64,000 nt of DNA from Paenibacillus sp. J45TS6 (GTDB lineage Bacteria; Bacillota; Bacilli; Paenibacillales; Paenibacillaceae), in contig NZ_BOSJ01000015.1 of NCBI RefSeq assembly GCF_018403285.1, forward strand, positions 1-64,000, read 5' to 3'. Below are positions 44,795 through 53,058 of this stretch, piece after piece (positions within the stretch are counted from its first letter, which is position 1; each line of letters starts with the position of its first letter). Under the pieces are notes generated by a model. That model made no database searches and was not told the origin of the DNA. It saw nothing but the letters and a program-made list of their open reading frames with translations. The position numbers were made by a program, and so were the translations under genes.

Positions 44795-45169
44795 ATGGAA
44801 AATCAAAAAATAATACCGATCGAAGATTGTGATGCAACATGCTCTGGTTCGGATACATCACTAGATAACCTTAGAAACTCCTTGCTTGATAAAACAACGT
44901 CGGTACAAATGGCTGACTGGTTTAAGGCATTTAGTGATCCGACCCGCCTTCGTATTATTGATGCATTATTACAGAGAGAATTATGCGTTCATGATCTCAC
45001 AGTACTTTTGGATATGGGACAATCCGCCATTTCTCATCAGCTTCGTTCCCTGCGCAACATGCGTATCGTGAAGCGGCGCAAAGAAGGAAAAACTGTATAT
45101 TATTCGCTCGACGATGGACATATTGAACAAATCTTCATCCAGACTCTTCAGCATATTAAACACGAGTAA
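44795..45169 (+). CDS. ArsR/SmtB-family metal-sensing repressor (CadC/CzrA-like)
   Basis: About 124 residues with the ArsR winged HTH FKAFSDPTRLRIIDALLQRELCVHDLTVLLDMGQSAISHQLRSLR and the VKRRKEGKTVYYSL wing. The C-terminal alpha-5 DDGHIEQIFIQTLQHIKHE carries the Asp-His and His-Glu pairs expected of zinc-sensing SmtB/CzrA sites; the N-terminal DCDATC could form part of a CadC-type site, but the usual CVC in the HTH is CVH. The ATG at 44795 is preferred over the GTG at 44786, with AGAGG ten bases upstream. Divergent from the P-type ATPase it presumably represses. Confidence 0.88.
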   Translation: MENQKIIPIEDCDATCSGSDTSLDNLRNSLLDKTTSVQMADWFKAFSDPTRLRIIDALLQRELCVHDLTVLLDMGQSAISHQLRSLRNMRIVKRRKEGKTVYYSLDDGHIEQIFIQTLQHIKHE

Positions 45170-45191
45170 CATCGGTTTACCTTCTTCAAAA

Positions 45192-45240
45192 ATAAAAAGA
45201 AGCATTCATGCAGTTAAAGTCTGCAAGAATGCTTCTTTTT
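45192..45240. terminator. Bidirectional terminator
   Basis: AAAAAGAAGCATTC/GAATGCTTCTTTTT stem between the ArsR-type gene and the convergent AI-2E-type gene; T-rich on both sides. It overlaps the stop of the latter. Confidence 0.85.
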
Positions 45241-46381
45241 ATTTTATATCCTGATCGTAGAGCCCCGAACCATCCCTGAACCAATGGAACAGATGGGTGA
45301 AGAGCACTTTGAGAACGGCATAACCGGGTACGGCCAGCAAAATCCCAACCACTCCAAACAAATTCCCTGCAGTCAGAATGACAAAGATAATGGTAATGGG
45401 ATGCACTTTAAGCGATTTTCCCATAATCTGCGGGGATATGAATTTCCCTTCTATCAGTTGAACAATCGTCCAAACGGCGATCATTTTCAGCAGCATCACC
45501 GGCGAAGTAAAGGCGGCAACGAGAAGCGCAGGTGTGATCGCGATTGCCGGTCCGAGATAAGGCACAATACTCGTAAAGGCAGCAATCACAGCAAGGATGA
45601 GCGCATAATCAAGACCGATAATGACATAGCCAATATACAGCAGAACACCAATACAGAAACTCACGATAATCTGCCCGCGAATATACGAGCTGATCTGATG
45701 ATTGGATTCCGAAAGAATTCGAGTTGTCCCTGGCCGCATCTTTGTTGGCAGGAAGGCCAACAGATAATTAGGCAGTTTTTTGCCGTCTTTTAATAAATAG
45801 AAAAGAATAAACGGCACGGTGACAATGGTAAGCACGGTCTCTGTTAGGATTCCTAAGAAACCGCCAATTCCTGAAAAAGTGGTATCAAGAATAGTGCTCG
45901 CCTGTTTAGATAAGTCCTGAATGATGCTATCCAAATCGAAATTAACAGCGCTTTGAATCTGTGTCAGGTACTGACTTCCAATAAACTGTTCAAACTGAAA
46001 GGCTACATTCTCATAATATCTTGGAAAATTAAGAATTAAGTCCTCAATCTGTTGCCGTACAACGGGAACGACCGCAAGGATTACAATCGTAATAATAGCC
46101 GCAATTAGAAGATATAAGATCAGAATCGAATATACCCTTTTTAAACCTCGGCGTTCTAATATGTCCACCAACGGATTCAGTAAATAATACACTACACCTG
46201 TTAATAAAATCGGTATCACAATGGTCCTAAGCAAAACTTCTAAAGGCCGAAAAACGAATGAAACTTTGGTAAAGACCATAATATTGAGACCGATCAATAA
46301 GATGATCAACAAAAAAAGAACAAATTTATTATTGAGAAATAAACGCTTAAATCTGTCTGGCCAAACTCTCTCTTGTTCCAT
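45239..46381 (-). CDS. AI-2E transporter-family membrane protein (PerM/YtvI-like)
   Basis: A 380-residue protein with seven or eight membrane helices: two near the N-terminus, a long soluble loop at about 115-170 ([21 protein letters not shown]), then a C-terminal bundle that includes [18 protein letters not shown], the [21 protein letters not shown] segment and [20 protein letters not shown]. These are signatures of the AI-2E/PerM family, some members of which export signals or ions (for example sodium/proton exchange). The true substrate is unknown. Single gene convergent with the ArsR-type gene. Confidence 0.9.
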   Translation of the reverse strand: MEQERVWPDRFKRLFLNNKFVLFLLIILLIGLNIMVFTKVSFVFRPLEVLLRTIVIPILLTGVVYYLLNPLVDILERRGLKRVYSILILYLLIAAIITIVILAVVPVVRQQIEDLILNFPRYYENVAFQFEQFIGSQYLTQIQSAVNFDLDSIIQDLSKQASTILDTTFSGIGGFLGILTETVLTIVTVPFILFYLLKDGKKLPNYLLAFLPTKMRPGTTRILSESNHQISSYIRGQIIVSFCIGVLLYIGYVIIGLDYALILAVIAAFTSIVPYLGPAIAITPALLVAAFTSPVMLLKMIAVWTIVQLIEGKFISPQIMGKSLKVHPITIIFVILTAGNLFGVVGILLAVPGYAVLKVLFTHLFHWFRDGSGLYDQDIK

Positions 46382-46680
46382 ATACGCATCCCTTTCTTAC
46401 GATCCAATAGCTCCTATCTATATATTAATGAAAAAAGCCCAATTTTCATACGTTTTTCTAGGCTCTTCGTTGCAAAAAAACAAAAAATTTATAAACCCCT
46501 CTCACGTCATATACATGTTATATATTAGCGATTTATTGTAAACCATCTCTTTTACGGGCTTATCCATCCTAATATCTATTCAATTTCGCACAAATAATGC
46601 GTTTATTTTAATATATATGTAATAAAGTGCAAACAATAATACAATTAATGTGTGCACAAAATAAAATTTAAAGATAGTTA
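46382..46680. other. AT-rich region upstream of amt
   Basis: Very AT-rich divergent region between the AI-2E-type gene and the amt promoter. I see no additional GlnR/TnrA box (TGTNAN7TNACA) and no open frame with a ribosome-binding site. Confidence 0.45.
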
Positions 46681-46697
46681 TGTTAGATATATTGACA
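46681..46697 (+). promoter_or_regulatory. GlnR/TnrA box
   Basis: TGTTAGATATATTGACA matches TGTNAN7TNACA at every defined position. Its right half is the -35 box of the amt promoter, a position that favours repression by GlnR when nitrogen is rich (TnrA activation sites usually lie further upstream). Confidence 0.8.
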
Positions 46698-46720
46698 AAG
46701 TGCGATTTACCCTCTAAAAT
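46692..46720 (+). promoter_or_regulatory. Sigma-A promoter of amt
   Basis: -35 TTGACA (46692-46697), 17-bp spacer and -10 TAAAAT (46715-46720). The predicted transcript has a leader of about 115 nt. Confidence 0.75.
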
Positions 46721-46753
46721 ACGGTCAAAGCCTTAAAAACAAACTTTGCCATT

Positions 46754-46788
46754 TATGAGAATGGTCGGATATAAACCACATTCTCATA
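46754..46788 (+). other. Leader hairpin of amt
   Basis: A perfect ten-base inverted repeat TATGAGAATG/CATTCTCATA with a 15-base loop in the amt leader, about 55 nt before the start codon. No T-tract follows, so it is not a terminator; it could affect stability or regulate translation. Confidence 0.4.
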
Positions 46789-46842
46789 TTGCAGTCAGCA
46801 GCGTGATGCAAGTCATTTTATACAAACAAGGAGTGGTTCAAG

Positions 46843-48126
46843 ATGGAGGTCATCGGAATAAACAGTGTTTGGGTCATGCTGGGAGCCATTTTGGTATTAT
46901 TCATGCAAGGCGGATTCATTCTTCTTGAAGCAGGTTCTACTCGAATGAAGAATGCCGGTCACGTTGCAGGCAAGACGATTTTTACAGTCGGTATCGTATC
47001 GATCGTGTTTTGGGCAGTGGGTTATGCACTGATCTTTGGCGGTCAAGGGAATGCAATCATTGGTTGGGGCGATTACTTCGCATTTAATGTCACAGGCTCT
47101 TCTGCAGAAGACACCGTAGCTCCAAGCGTTATGTTCATCTTCCAACTTGCTTTTGCTGCCGTATCCATGTCCATCGCTTGGGGCGGTTTTGCCGAAAGAG
47201 CGAAATTATCCGCGTATCTCATCTTCGCTGTACTCTTCTCCGTACTTGTATATCCTGTCATTGCTCACTGGATTTGGGGCGGCGGCTGGCTCTCTGAACA
47301 TGGAGACCAAGACTTTGCTGGTTCCACTGTAGTTCATCTAACAGGGGCTTGTGCAGCGTTGGCGGCAACAATCCTGTTAAAACCGCGTATTGGTAAATAC
47401 AATAAAGATGGTAAGCCCAATCATATGCCCGGTCATAACCAAGTGTTTACGACACTCGGCGTGATGATTCTATGGGTAGGCTGGTTCGGATTTAACGCAG
47501 GCAGTACAATAACCGTGGAAGATGGAAGTTTCTTCGGATTTGTTGCCATCAATACACAGCTTGGTGCCGCTGCCGGTGCTGTTGCAGCTCTCCTCGTTGC
47601 TTGGGCCTTTATGGGTAAAGCTGATGTAGGTATGATGTTAAACGGCGCGCTTGCAGGACTCGTTGCCATCACCGCGTCTTGTGCTTATGTAGATTCCTGG
47701 GCTGCCATTGTGATCGGCCTGATTGCCGGTATTCTCGTATTCTTCAGTATCCGCTTCTTCGAGAAAATGAGAATTGATGATCCCATCGCAGCCTTGTCTG
47801 CTCATGGTACTGCGGGAATCTGGGGTACACTCTCCACTGGTTTCTTCGCTACTCCTGAACTGGTCGATAAGCTAGGTGTAGGTAACCCGGGTCTATTCTA
47901 TGGCGGCGGCTTCGGACAGCTGGGAGTTCAGGCACTTGGTGTTGTTACTTGTGCGATCTACGCCTTCGCTGTATCCTTCGCAATTCTGTGGATCATGAAG
48001 AAAACGATCGGTATCCGCGTATCCGAAGAGGAAGAGCTGGTTGGTCTTGATCTGAGTGAACACGGAACATATGGATATCCAGAGCAACTCTCCGCAGAAA
48101 TCAAAAAATCGAACCTCCCCCTCTAA
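46843..48126 (+). CDS. amt: Ammonium transporter
   Basis: A 427-residue Amt/MEP/Rh channel protein with 11 predicted membrane helices. It has the family segments LVLFMQGGFILLEAGSTRMKNAGH-type TM1, DFAGSTVVHLTGACAALAATILLKPR with the pore His, WFGFNAGSTI, and ALSAHGTAGIWGTLSTGFFA carrying the second pore His. The N-terminus lacks a cleavable signal. The C-terminal cytoplasmic tail (VSEEEELVGLDLSEHGTYGYPEQ) is the PII-interaction type. AAGGAG lies nine bases before the ATG. Controlled by the GlnR/TnrA box. No glnK/glnB gene follows; instead a terminator and the tandem repeat array. Confidence 0.95.
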   Translation: MEVIGINSVWVMLGAILVLFMQGGFILLEAGSTRMKNAGHVAGKTIFTVGIVSIVFWAVGYALIFGGQGNAIIGWGDYFAFNVTGSSAEDTVAPSVMFIFQLAFAAVSMSIAWGGFAERAKLSAYLIFAVLFSVLVYPVIAHWIWGGGWLSEHGDQDFAGSTVVHLTGACAALAATILLKPRIGKYNKDGKPNHMPGHNQVFTTLGVMILWVGWFGFNAGSTITVEDGSFFGFVAINTQLGAAAGAVAALLVAWAFMGKADVGMMLNGALAGLVAITASCAYVDSWAAIVIGLIAGILVFFSIRFFEKMRIDDPIAALSAHGTAGIWGTLSTGFFATPELVDKLGVGNPGLFYGGGFGQLGVQALGVVTCAIYAFAVSFAILWIMKKTIGIRVSEEEELVGLDLSEHGTYGYPEQLSAEIKKSNLPL

Positions 48127-48141
48127 TGAAATATCCTCCGT

Positions 48142-48181
48142 ACCGGCTGGATGGTTCCCCAAACCGTTCAGCCGGTTTTTT
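48142..48181 (+). terminator. Intrinsic terminator of amt
   Basis: ACCGGCTG/CAGCCGGT outer stem with an inner GGTT/AACC pair and T6 tail. Confidence 0.85.
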
Positions 48182-48186
48182 GTTGT

Positions 48187-48888
48187 CGCATAACTTTAAA
48201 CTCGGCCTTTTGAAAGTAAGGTTGGACTCCGGGGTTTTAGGTGATTCCTAGATCTCTGCGACTTTTGGCTTTGGCTGGACCATTGCTTCTTCGATTCCAC
48301 CCTTGTCCAGACAAAACAAGTGGAGCAGAGAGCTTGGAAACACCGCTATCCCCCTACTCCAACCGCATAACTTTGAACTCGGCCTTTTGAAAGTAAGGTT
48401 GGACTCCGGGGATCTAGGTGGTTCCTAGATCGCTGCGACTTTTGGCTTTGGCTGGACCATTGCTTCTTCGAACTCACTTATGTCCAGACAAAACAAGTGG
48501 AGCAGGGAGCTTGGAAACACCGCTATCTCCATACTCCACCGCATTACTTTGAACTCGGCCCTTTTGAAACAAAGGTTGGACTCCGGGGTTTTAGGTGATT
48601 CCTAGATCTCTGCGACTTTTGGCTTTGGCTGGACCATTACTTCTGCGAATCCACTTATGTCCAGACAAAACAAGCGGAGCAGAGAGCTTGGAAACACCGT
48701 CCTCCCCTTACTCCACCGCATTACTTTGAACTCGGCCCTTTTGAAACAAAGGTTGGACTACGGGGATTTAGGTGATTCCTAGTTCTCTGCGCTTTGGCTG
48801 GACCATTACTTCTGCGAATCCACTTATGTCCAGACAAAACAAGCGGAGCAGAGAGCTTGGAAACACCGTTATCCCCTTACTCCAACCT
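48187..48888. repeat. Four tandem copies of a ~177-bp non-coding repeat
   Basis: Units start with CGCAT(A/T)ACTTT at 48187, 48364, 48540 and 48717 (periods 177, 176, 177); the last has a small internal deletion near 48799. Copies share roughly 90% identity by eye; 1-2 and 3-4 form two subtypes (GAAAGTAAGG versus GAAACAAAGG). Each unit has an inverted repeat CTGGAC ... GTCCAG enclosing about 24 nt, and a TAGG-loop-CCTA hairpin that in copy 2 is an eight-base perfect stem GATCTAGG/CCTAGATC. No frame is conserved through all copies and no ribosome-binding site is present. The array lies between the amt terminator and the CarD-like gene. Not a CRISPR: the units are far too long and there are no spacers. 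I cannot assign a known repeat family. Confidence 0.9.
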
Positions 48889-49006
48889 CACTGAAAACAG
48901 GCCGATTTCACACGTATGCTATAATAGAAGAATAACTCACGGCGAACACCCAACTAAATCAGGGTCTTTTTTTCATTTCAAGGTCTTCGGAAAGGAAGTT
49001 TTATCT

Positions 49007-49492
49007 ATGTTTCAAGTAGGCGATTATATTTTCTACCCCATGTACGGTGCAGGTCATATTGAGGCTATGGAAGAGAAGGAATTTCTCGGGGAGAAAAAAT
49101 GGTATTACCAGGTGACCATTGAGCATCCGGTAATGGAAGTCTCGTTTCCTATCCATAATGCTGAATCGCTTGGCATCCGGAATATTGCGGATGAGGAAAT
49201 GCTGGAAAGCGCACGATCCGTGCTTTTGGAACAATGTTCAGAACTCCCCTCCAATCCTACGGCAAGACAGCAAAATCTGCTGAATAAACTTAAAACAGGT
49301 GAACTCAATTTGGAGCTGCAAGTCATCCGTGATTTGAGTCATCTGAGTTCAAAAAAGACACTTGGCTGGACTGACAAAAACATGCTGAACAATGCACGTA
49401 AACTTGTAATCAGCGAACTCATAACCGCTCGAAATATTTCGCCTGAAGAAGCAGCTCTTCTACTGGATAACACCCTTCATGCAGTACACTAA
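49007..49492 (+). CDS. CarD-family (CarD_CdnL_TRCF) RNA polymerase-binding protein
   Basis: A 161-residue CarD-like protein. The N-terminal RNA polymerase-interaction domain is recognisable: FQVGDYIFYPMYGAGHIEAMEEKEFLGEKKWYYQVTIEHPVMEVSFPIHNAESLGIR, the Tudor-like module. The C-terminal part (about 75-160, helical, EEEALL-like NISPEEAALLLDNTLH) is typical of CdnL. It is comparable to Bacillus YdeB. Start is ATG 49007 after GGAAAGGAAG; the frame extends back into the repeat array, but that part is not protein-like. It probably modulates initiation at ribosomal or stress promoters. Its promoter must lie in or just after the repeats. Confidence 0.88.
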   Translation: MFQVGDYIFYPMYGAGHIEAMEEKEFLGEKKWYYQVTIEHPVMEVSFPIHNAESLGIRNIADEEMLESARSVLLEQCSELPSNPTARQQNLLNKLKTGELNLELQVIRDLSHLSSKKTLGWTDKNMLNNARKLVISELITARNISPEEAALLLDNTLHAVH

Positions 49493-49504
49493 TTATTCCT
49501 AAAT

Positions 49505-49560
49505 AAAAAGATGCAAATAACCCGGCCGCCTTTCGTTCTGCGTACCGGGTATCTTTTTAT
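49505..49560. terminator. Terminator between the CarD-like and oxidoreductase genes
   Basis: AACCCGG/CCGGGTA stem with outer AAAAAGAT/ATCTTTTT pairs; T-rich both ways. Confidence 0.75.
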
Positions 49561-49568
49561 TCTCTATT

Positions 49569-50552
49569 TTAGCGATCCGCAGGGTAGACAAGCCCAATCT
49601 GTCTTCGAACCGTGTCCATGATCGCCATGGTTACACTGGAATGATGATGTGAATTCACAGGTGATTCCAGCTCTCCGCTTTGTACAAGACGGATAAACTC
49701 CGCTGCCTCGTACTTCATAGCAGGTTCATTCGATACTTCCGAGATCGTCTCTGTTTCACCCTGTCGATAATGAATCTGCACTTTTCCAGGCGTACTAATA
49801 TGGTCAATAACCATGCTTCCCTCTTCACCCTGAATTTCGGATGGCAGATAAGAGTTCGTTATTTTGGAGTATGTAATAACTCCTTCCATTTCTTTGTACT
49901 GCAACACGATACTTCCCTCACCATCTACACCCGAATCAAGCATCACACTGGTTGCTTTGATATTCTCAGGTTGGCCAAACAGAACGACCATCGGGTAGAT
50001 GCAATAAACTCCAATATCCATCAGGGAGCCGTTAGAGAACTCCGGCTTAAAAGCATTAAGAACCTTACCTTCTTTATATGCATCATAGCGAGAGGAATAC
50101 TGACAATAGTTCACATTAAATTTACGAACCGTTCCCAGCTTAGGCAGCTCTTCTTGGATTCTTGCAAACCCCGGAAGAAGTGTTGATTTCATCGCTTCCA
50201 TTAGCACAACCTGATTCGCCGCAGCTGCGTCCAGCATATCCTGAAGCTGTTTACTGTTAGAAGCAATCGGTTTCTCACACAAAACATGCTTCCCATGATT
50301 CATCATGAGGATCGCTTGTTCACTATGTAATGAATTGGGGCTGGCAATGTAGACAGCATCGAGTTCTTCACTCGCAGCCATATGTTCCAAATTCGTATAA
50401 ATAAATTCCGCACCGTGCTTCTCAGCAAATTCCTTAGCACGTTTCTCCGTCCGTGAATAAACAGCCGTAAGCTTGAAATCGGTGAGCGTGCTTGCCGCCT
50501 CTAGAAAACGCTCTGTAATCGTGTTTGTACCAATAATACCGAAGCGTACCAT
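49569..50552 (-). CDS. Gfo/Idh/MocA-family oxidoreductase
   Basis: A 327-residue NAD(P)-dependent dehydrogenase. Rossmann start VRFGIIGTNTITERFLEAA, then the classic VYIASPNSLHSEQAILMMNHGKHVLCEKPIASN with catalytic Lys in EKP, and the C-terminal alpha/beta domain (VNYCQYSSRYDAY, GSLMDIGVYCIYPMVVLFG). Members oxidise sugars, inositols or dihydrodiols. It is preceded by GGAGGGGTAAC. Single gene with no sugar-use neighbours, so substrate is unknown. Confidence 0.92.
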   Translation of the reverse strand: MVRFGIIGTNTITERFLEAASTLTDFKLTAVYSRTEKRAKEFAEKHGAEFIYTNLEHMAASEELDAVYIASPNSLHSEQAILMMNHGKHVLCEKPIASNSKQLQDMLDAAAANQVVLMEAMKSTLLPGFARIQEELPKLGTVRKFNVNYCQYSSRYDAYKEGKVLNAFKPEFSNGSLMDIGVYCIYPMVVLFGQPENIKATSVMLDSGVDGEGSIVLQYKEMEGVITYSKITNSYLPSEIQGEEGSMVIDHISTPGKVQIHYRQGETETISEVSNEPAMKYEAAEFIRLVQSGELESPVNSHHHSSVTMAIMDTVRRQIGLVYPADR

Positions 50553-50682
50553 GTTACCCCTCCTCTTTGTCTCTTCTCTTTTTTTGTCATTGTATCATAA
50601 ATAGGAAGAGGAGTTTTTGCTGCTCATACGTATCTTTATATCTAGGAATCTAGATAATTATAAAGAAAAAAAGCCTCCTTTC

Positions 50683-51003
50683 TTATAGATTTTTTTTGAG
50701 TTCATCACAAAACTGCTGAATTACCTCTTCATTTCGTCTGTAATATGTCCACTGACCAACACGTTCTGACAAGAGCAGGCCGGCCTTTTGCATCGATAAT
50801 AAATAATTCGAAATAACGGATTGTGCAAGCCCTGCCTTCGCTTGAATATCTCCTACACATACTCCTTTTGTCAGATCTCCATTAGGAGGAGCATGGTACC
50901 GATCACCGAAATGTTCTTCGGGTTTTTTGAGCCATTCAAGAATATCCCGCCTTGTCTCATTCGACAACACTTTATGAATCATTATAGGTTCCATAAGCTT
51001 CAT
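50683..51003 (-). CDS. ArsR-type winged-helix regulator
   Basis: A 106-residue ArsR-family HTH protein: IHKVLSNETRRDILEWLKKP, GLAQSVISNYLLSMQKAGLLL and WTYYRRNEEVIQQFCDELKKN. A Gly/Pro-rich insertion (HFGDRYHAPPNGDLTKGVCVGDIQA) is noteworthy between the first helix and the DNA-binding helices. TAGGAG eight bases before the ATG (51003). No obvious metal-binding Cys pair. It follows the CopC-CopD genes on the same strand but a terminator intervenes. Target unknown. Confidence 0.85.
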   Translation of the reverse strand: MKLMEPIMIHKVLSNETRRDILEWLKKPEEHFGDRYHAPPNGDLTKGVCVGDIQAKAGLAQSVISNYLLSMQKAGLLLSERVGQWTYYRRNEEVIQQFCDELKKNL

Positions 51004-51030
51004 TATATATGCTCCTATCTATTTGTAAAT

Positions 51031-51067
51031 AAAAATACCACCTTTATTCTTGAAATAAAGGCGGTAT
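51031..51067 (-). terminator. Intrinsic terminator of copCD
   Basis: ATACCACCTTTATT/AATAAAGGCGGTAT stem (one G-T pair) with T5 tail on the minus strand. Confidence 0.85.
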
Positions 51068-51099
51068 CGATAACCAATCTATCTTCCACTTGGTGCGTA

Positions 51100-52179
51100 C
51101 TATTGTACACTTAGCATTAGGCTTCCGTAAGCCGTGAGTACAAAAACAAATCCGAGAATCAGTAACATCGCGGGGCTTGCTTTTTTGTTCGTGAATGAGA
51201 TTATCATTCCCGCAAGGATAAGTAGAGCAACCCCTGCAAGAGCAGCCGCTGGGATCGTAATTCCCCAGTTCAGCGGTACACTAGCTTCAGGATGAAGCAT
51301 CATGAATATGGCCGACGCATCGTTGTACTGCAGTGTTTCAGCAACCGTGTGGGCTGGTGCTTCCTGCGACATTAAGGCCGTGAACAAGAGCACAAATAGA
51401 ATAAGAATGGTTTCTGCTTTGAGCCAAGGAATGACAGCAAAACCTTGATTCTGTTTCATTTTACTCCGAATCAAAAATCCATTACAGAACCCACAAATAA
51501 TAATCGGAACAAACAGTAAATGTTTCATTAACAGTGCCTGCCCATACGGCAGAATCCAGGAGTTTACATATTCAGGTACCGTATAGCTCATCGTAAGCAG
51601 TCCCGATACCAGGATAAGTACGACACAACCGATCGATACTGGGGTGAACCATTTCAGAAAACGATCCCAGTGCCGGGCTTCTGCTGTAAACCACGCAACA
51701 GCAAAAAGCACTCCCGCCCATACAGCCATAGAAAGCATATGAACCGTCTGAATGACAGCTCCCTTAAATCCTCCAATAGCACCTAAGTGGCTCGCATAGC
51801 CGAATGTTGCAATGATACACAGAACAATCAGCAAAGATGGATAGAGTATCTTTTTATTCTGGAGCGCATCTTTTATCAGTAAAAAGGTAAGGAGTAATAA
51901 TAAACAGAGTCCAAATACCAGGAGATATGCTTTCCCCTCTTTGAAAGAGAATAGTACGGTGGACAGTGCTTTTCCATATCCAATACCTGAACCAAAACGA
52001 ATAATAATCTGGAGCAGCGGTGCAAAAGCTAAAACCATTGTCCCCGCGATACTCCATATCACCGCTTGACGCGGGATACGGAGCCCCGGTTTTGCATTAC
52101 CCGGAACAAGATGAACAATCAAACTTCCCATAAGAAACGCATAACAGATATATAGCAGACCTTCGCTAAGAAAGCCCAT
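51100..52179 (-). CDS. copD: CopD-family copper-related membrane protein
   Basis: A 359-residue polytopic protein with about nine membrane helices. It has the CopD-family segment VIQTVHMLSMAVWAGVLFAVAWFTAEA and WILPYGQALLMKHLLFVPIIICGFCNGFLI. CopC and CopD together move or sequester copper at the cell surface. It starts 2 bp after the copC stop, so it is certainly co-translated. Bacillus YcnJ is the fused CopC-CopD counterpart; here the two domains are separate genes. Confidence 0.88.
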   Translation of the reverse strand: MGFLSEGLLYICYAFLMGSLIVHLVPGNAKPGLRIPRQAVIWSIAGTMVLAFAPLLQIIIRFGSGIGYGKALSTVLFSFKEGKAYLLVFGLCLLLLLTFLLIKDALQNKKILYPSLLIVLCIIATFGYASHLGAIGGFKGAVIQTVHMLSMAVWAGVLFAVAWFTAEARHWDRFLKWFTPVSIGCVVLILVSGLLTMSYTVPEYVNSWILPYGQALLMKHLLFVPIIICGFCNGFLIRSKMKQNQGFAVIPWLKAETILILFVLLFTALMSQEAPAHTVAETLQYNDASAIFMMLHPEASVPLNWGITIPAAALAGVALLILAGMIISFTNKKASPAMLLILGFVFVLTAYGSLMLSVQ

Positions 52180-52181
52180 TT

Positions 52182-52778
52182 TTATTTTTTCCCTTTACGT
52201 CGTAGGGCAACATAGGCAGCCGCAATAATAACAACAACGATGAGTGCAATCCAAATTCCTGCATTTCCTGTATTGCCAGCTTCTGTTTCTTGCGCATCAT
52301 CTGCTACAGGTGCTGCTGTATTATTTTGTTCATCTACTGTGTCTTCGCTTGTTACAGGTGTATCCGCTCCTGTATTTTCATCCTCGACAGCAGTATTGTC
52401 CGGCTGTTCCGGCTCCACCGGTGCATCTACGGTAAATGCATATTCATTATTAATGGTATGCCCATCTTCCCCAACAATCGTCCAGTCTACCTTATAAGCT
52501 CCATTCGGCAGCGGTTCACTTAACTTCGCTGTAAGTGTATTTTCTTTGACCTCAATATTCGCTAGGTCCATTTCGTTGCCTTCTTCATTTACTACTTTAA
52601 TCTCACTAAGCGGCTCAATCGGTGTTTCAAACGTAAGGACTAATTCATCCAGTGCAGAAGTCACCGTATCTCCATTTCCAGGGACAGCACTTTCTAGACC
52701 CGTATGTGCAAAAGCAGCGCCTGGCAACAGCACTAAAAACAGAACCAGCGTAAGAATTCCTTTTTTCATCATTTTCAT
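52182..52778 (-). CDS. copC: CopC-domain copper-binding protein, membrane-anchored
   Basis: A 198-residue secreted or surface protein. Signal peptide at residues 1-25 (GILTLVLFLVLLPGAAFA) with a His just after the predicted cleavage (AFA-HTGLESAVP): the His1-type copper ligand. A CopC beta-barrel follows (to about 120), ending in the DGHTINNEYAF motif whose His is the second ligand, then a Glu/Asp/Thr/Pro-rich flexible stretch (about 120-165) and a C-terminal membrane anchor (IWIALIVVVIIAAAYVALRRKGKK). It leads the copC-copD operon. GAAAGGAT lies ahead of the ATG. Confidence 0.9.
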   Translation of the reverse strand: MKMMKKGILTLVLFLVLLPGAAFAHTGLESAVPGNGDTVTSALDELVLTFETPIEPLSEIKVVNEEGNEMDLANIEVKENTLTAKLSEPLPNGAYKVDWTIVGEDGHTINNEYAFTVDAPVEPEQPDNTAVEDENTGADTPVTSEDTVDEQNNTAAPVADDAQETEAGNTGNAGIWIALIVVVIIAAAYVALRRKGKK

Positions 52779-53006
52779 TATCGATCCTTTCTCTTCGAGC
52801 AGTTTTATGTAACACTCACTTACGACTCAGCATAACCCAACCTTCCAGAGCAAGAGAATAGCCCAGACGGGTCATACTTTTTCTGAAAAACAGGATATAC
52901 CAGATGAATTATGAACAAAAATCAACTTTCACGAGCGAAATACGCTCGATATTCTTGATCATATCACTGCACGTTCTAAAATAGTCCACTACAAAAGGCT
53001 AAACCA

Positions 53007-53043
53007 AAAAGAAGAAAGGATCAAGAATCCCCTCTTCTTTAAT
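53007..53043 (-). terminator. Likely terminator of the Bcr/CflA gene
   Basis: An imperfect stem AAGAAGAGGGGAT/ATCCTTTCTTCTT with TTTTT at its minus-strand end, 16 bp past the gene's stop. Confidence 0.5.
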
Positions 53044-53058
53044 AAAATTTGAATGGTC

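Noticed and set aside
46746-46928. Small plus-strand frame in the amt leader as a leader peptide
   Set aside because: It starts at an ATG without Shine-Dalgarno and overlaps the amt start in another frame; no regulatory stalling pattern was visible.
48187-48888. Tandem repeats considered as a CRISPR array
   Set aside because: Repeat units are about 177 bp with no unique spacers and there are no cas genes; CRISPR repeats are 24-40 bp.
48794-49006. N-terminal extension of the CarD-like gene into the repeat array
   Set aside because: The extension is a read-through of repeat DNA; GGAAAGGAAG and the CarD homology start at 49007.
50639-50656. TATCTAGGAATCTAGATA perfect seven-base palindrome
   Set aside because: Lies upstream of the oxidoreductase gene and past the ArsR-type gene with no T-tract; too isolated to assign as operator or terminator. 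It superficially resembles the hairpin in the 177-bp repeats but the rest of the unit is absent.
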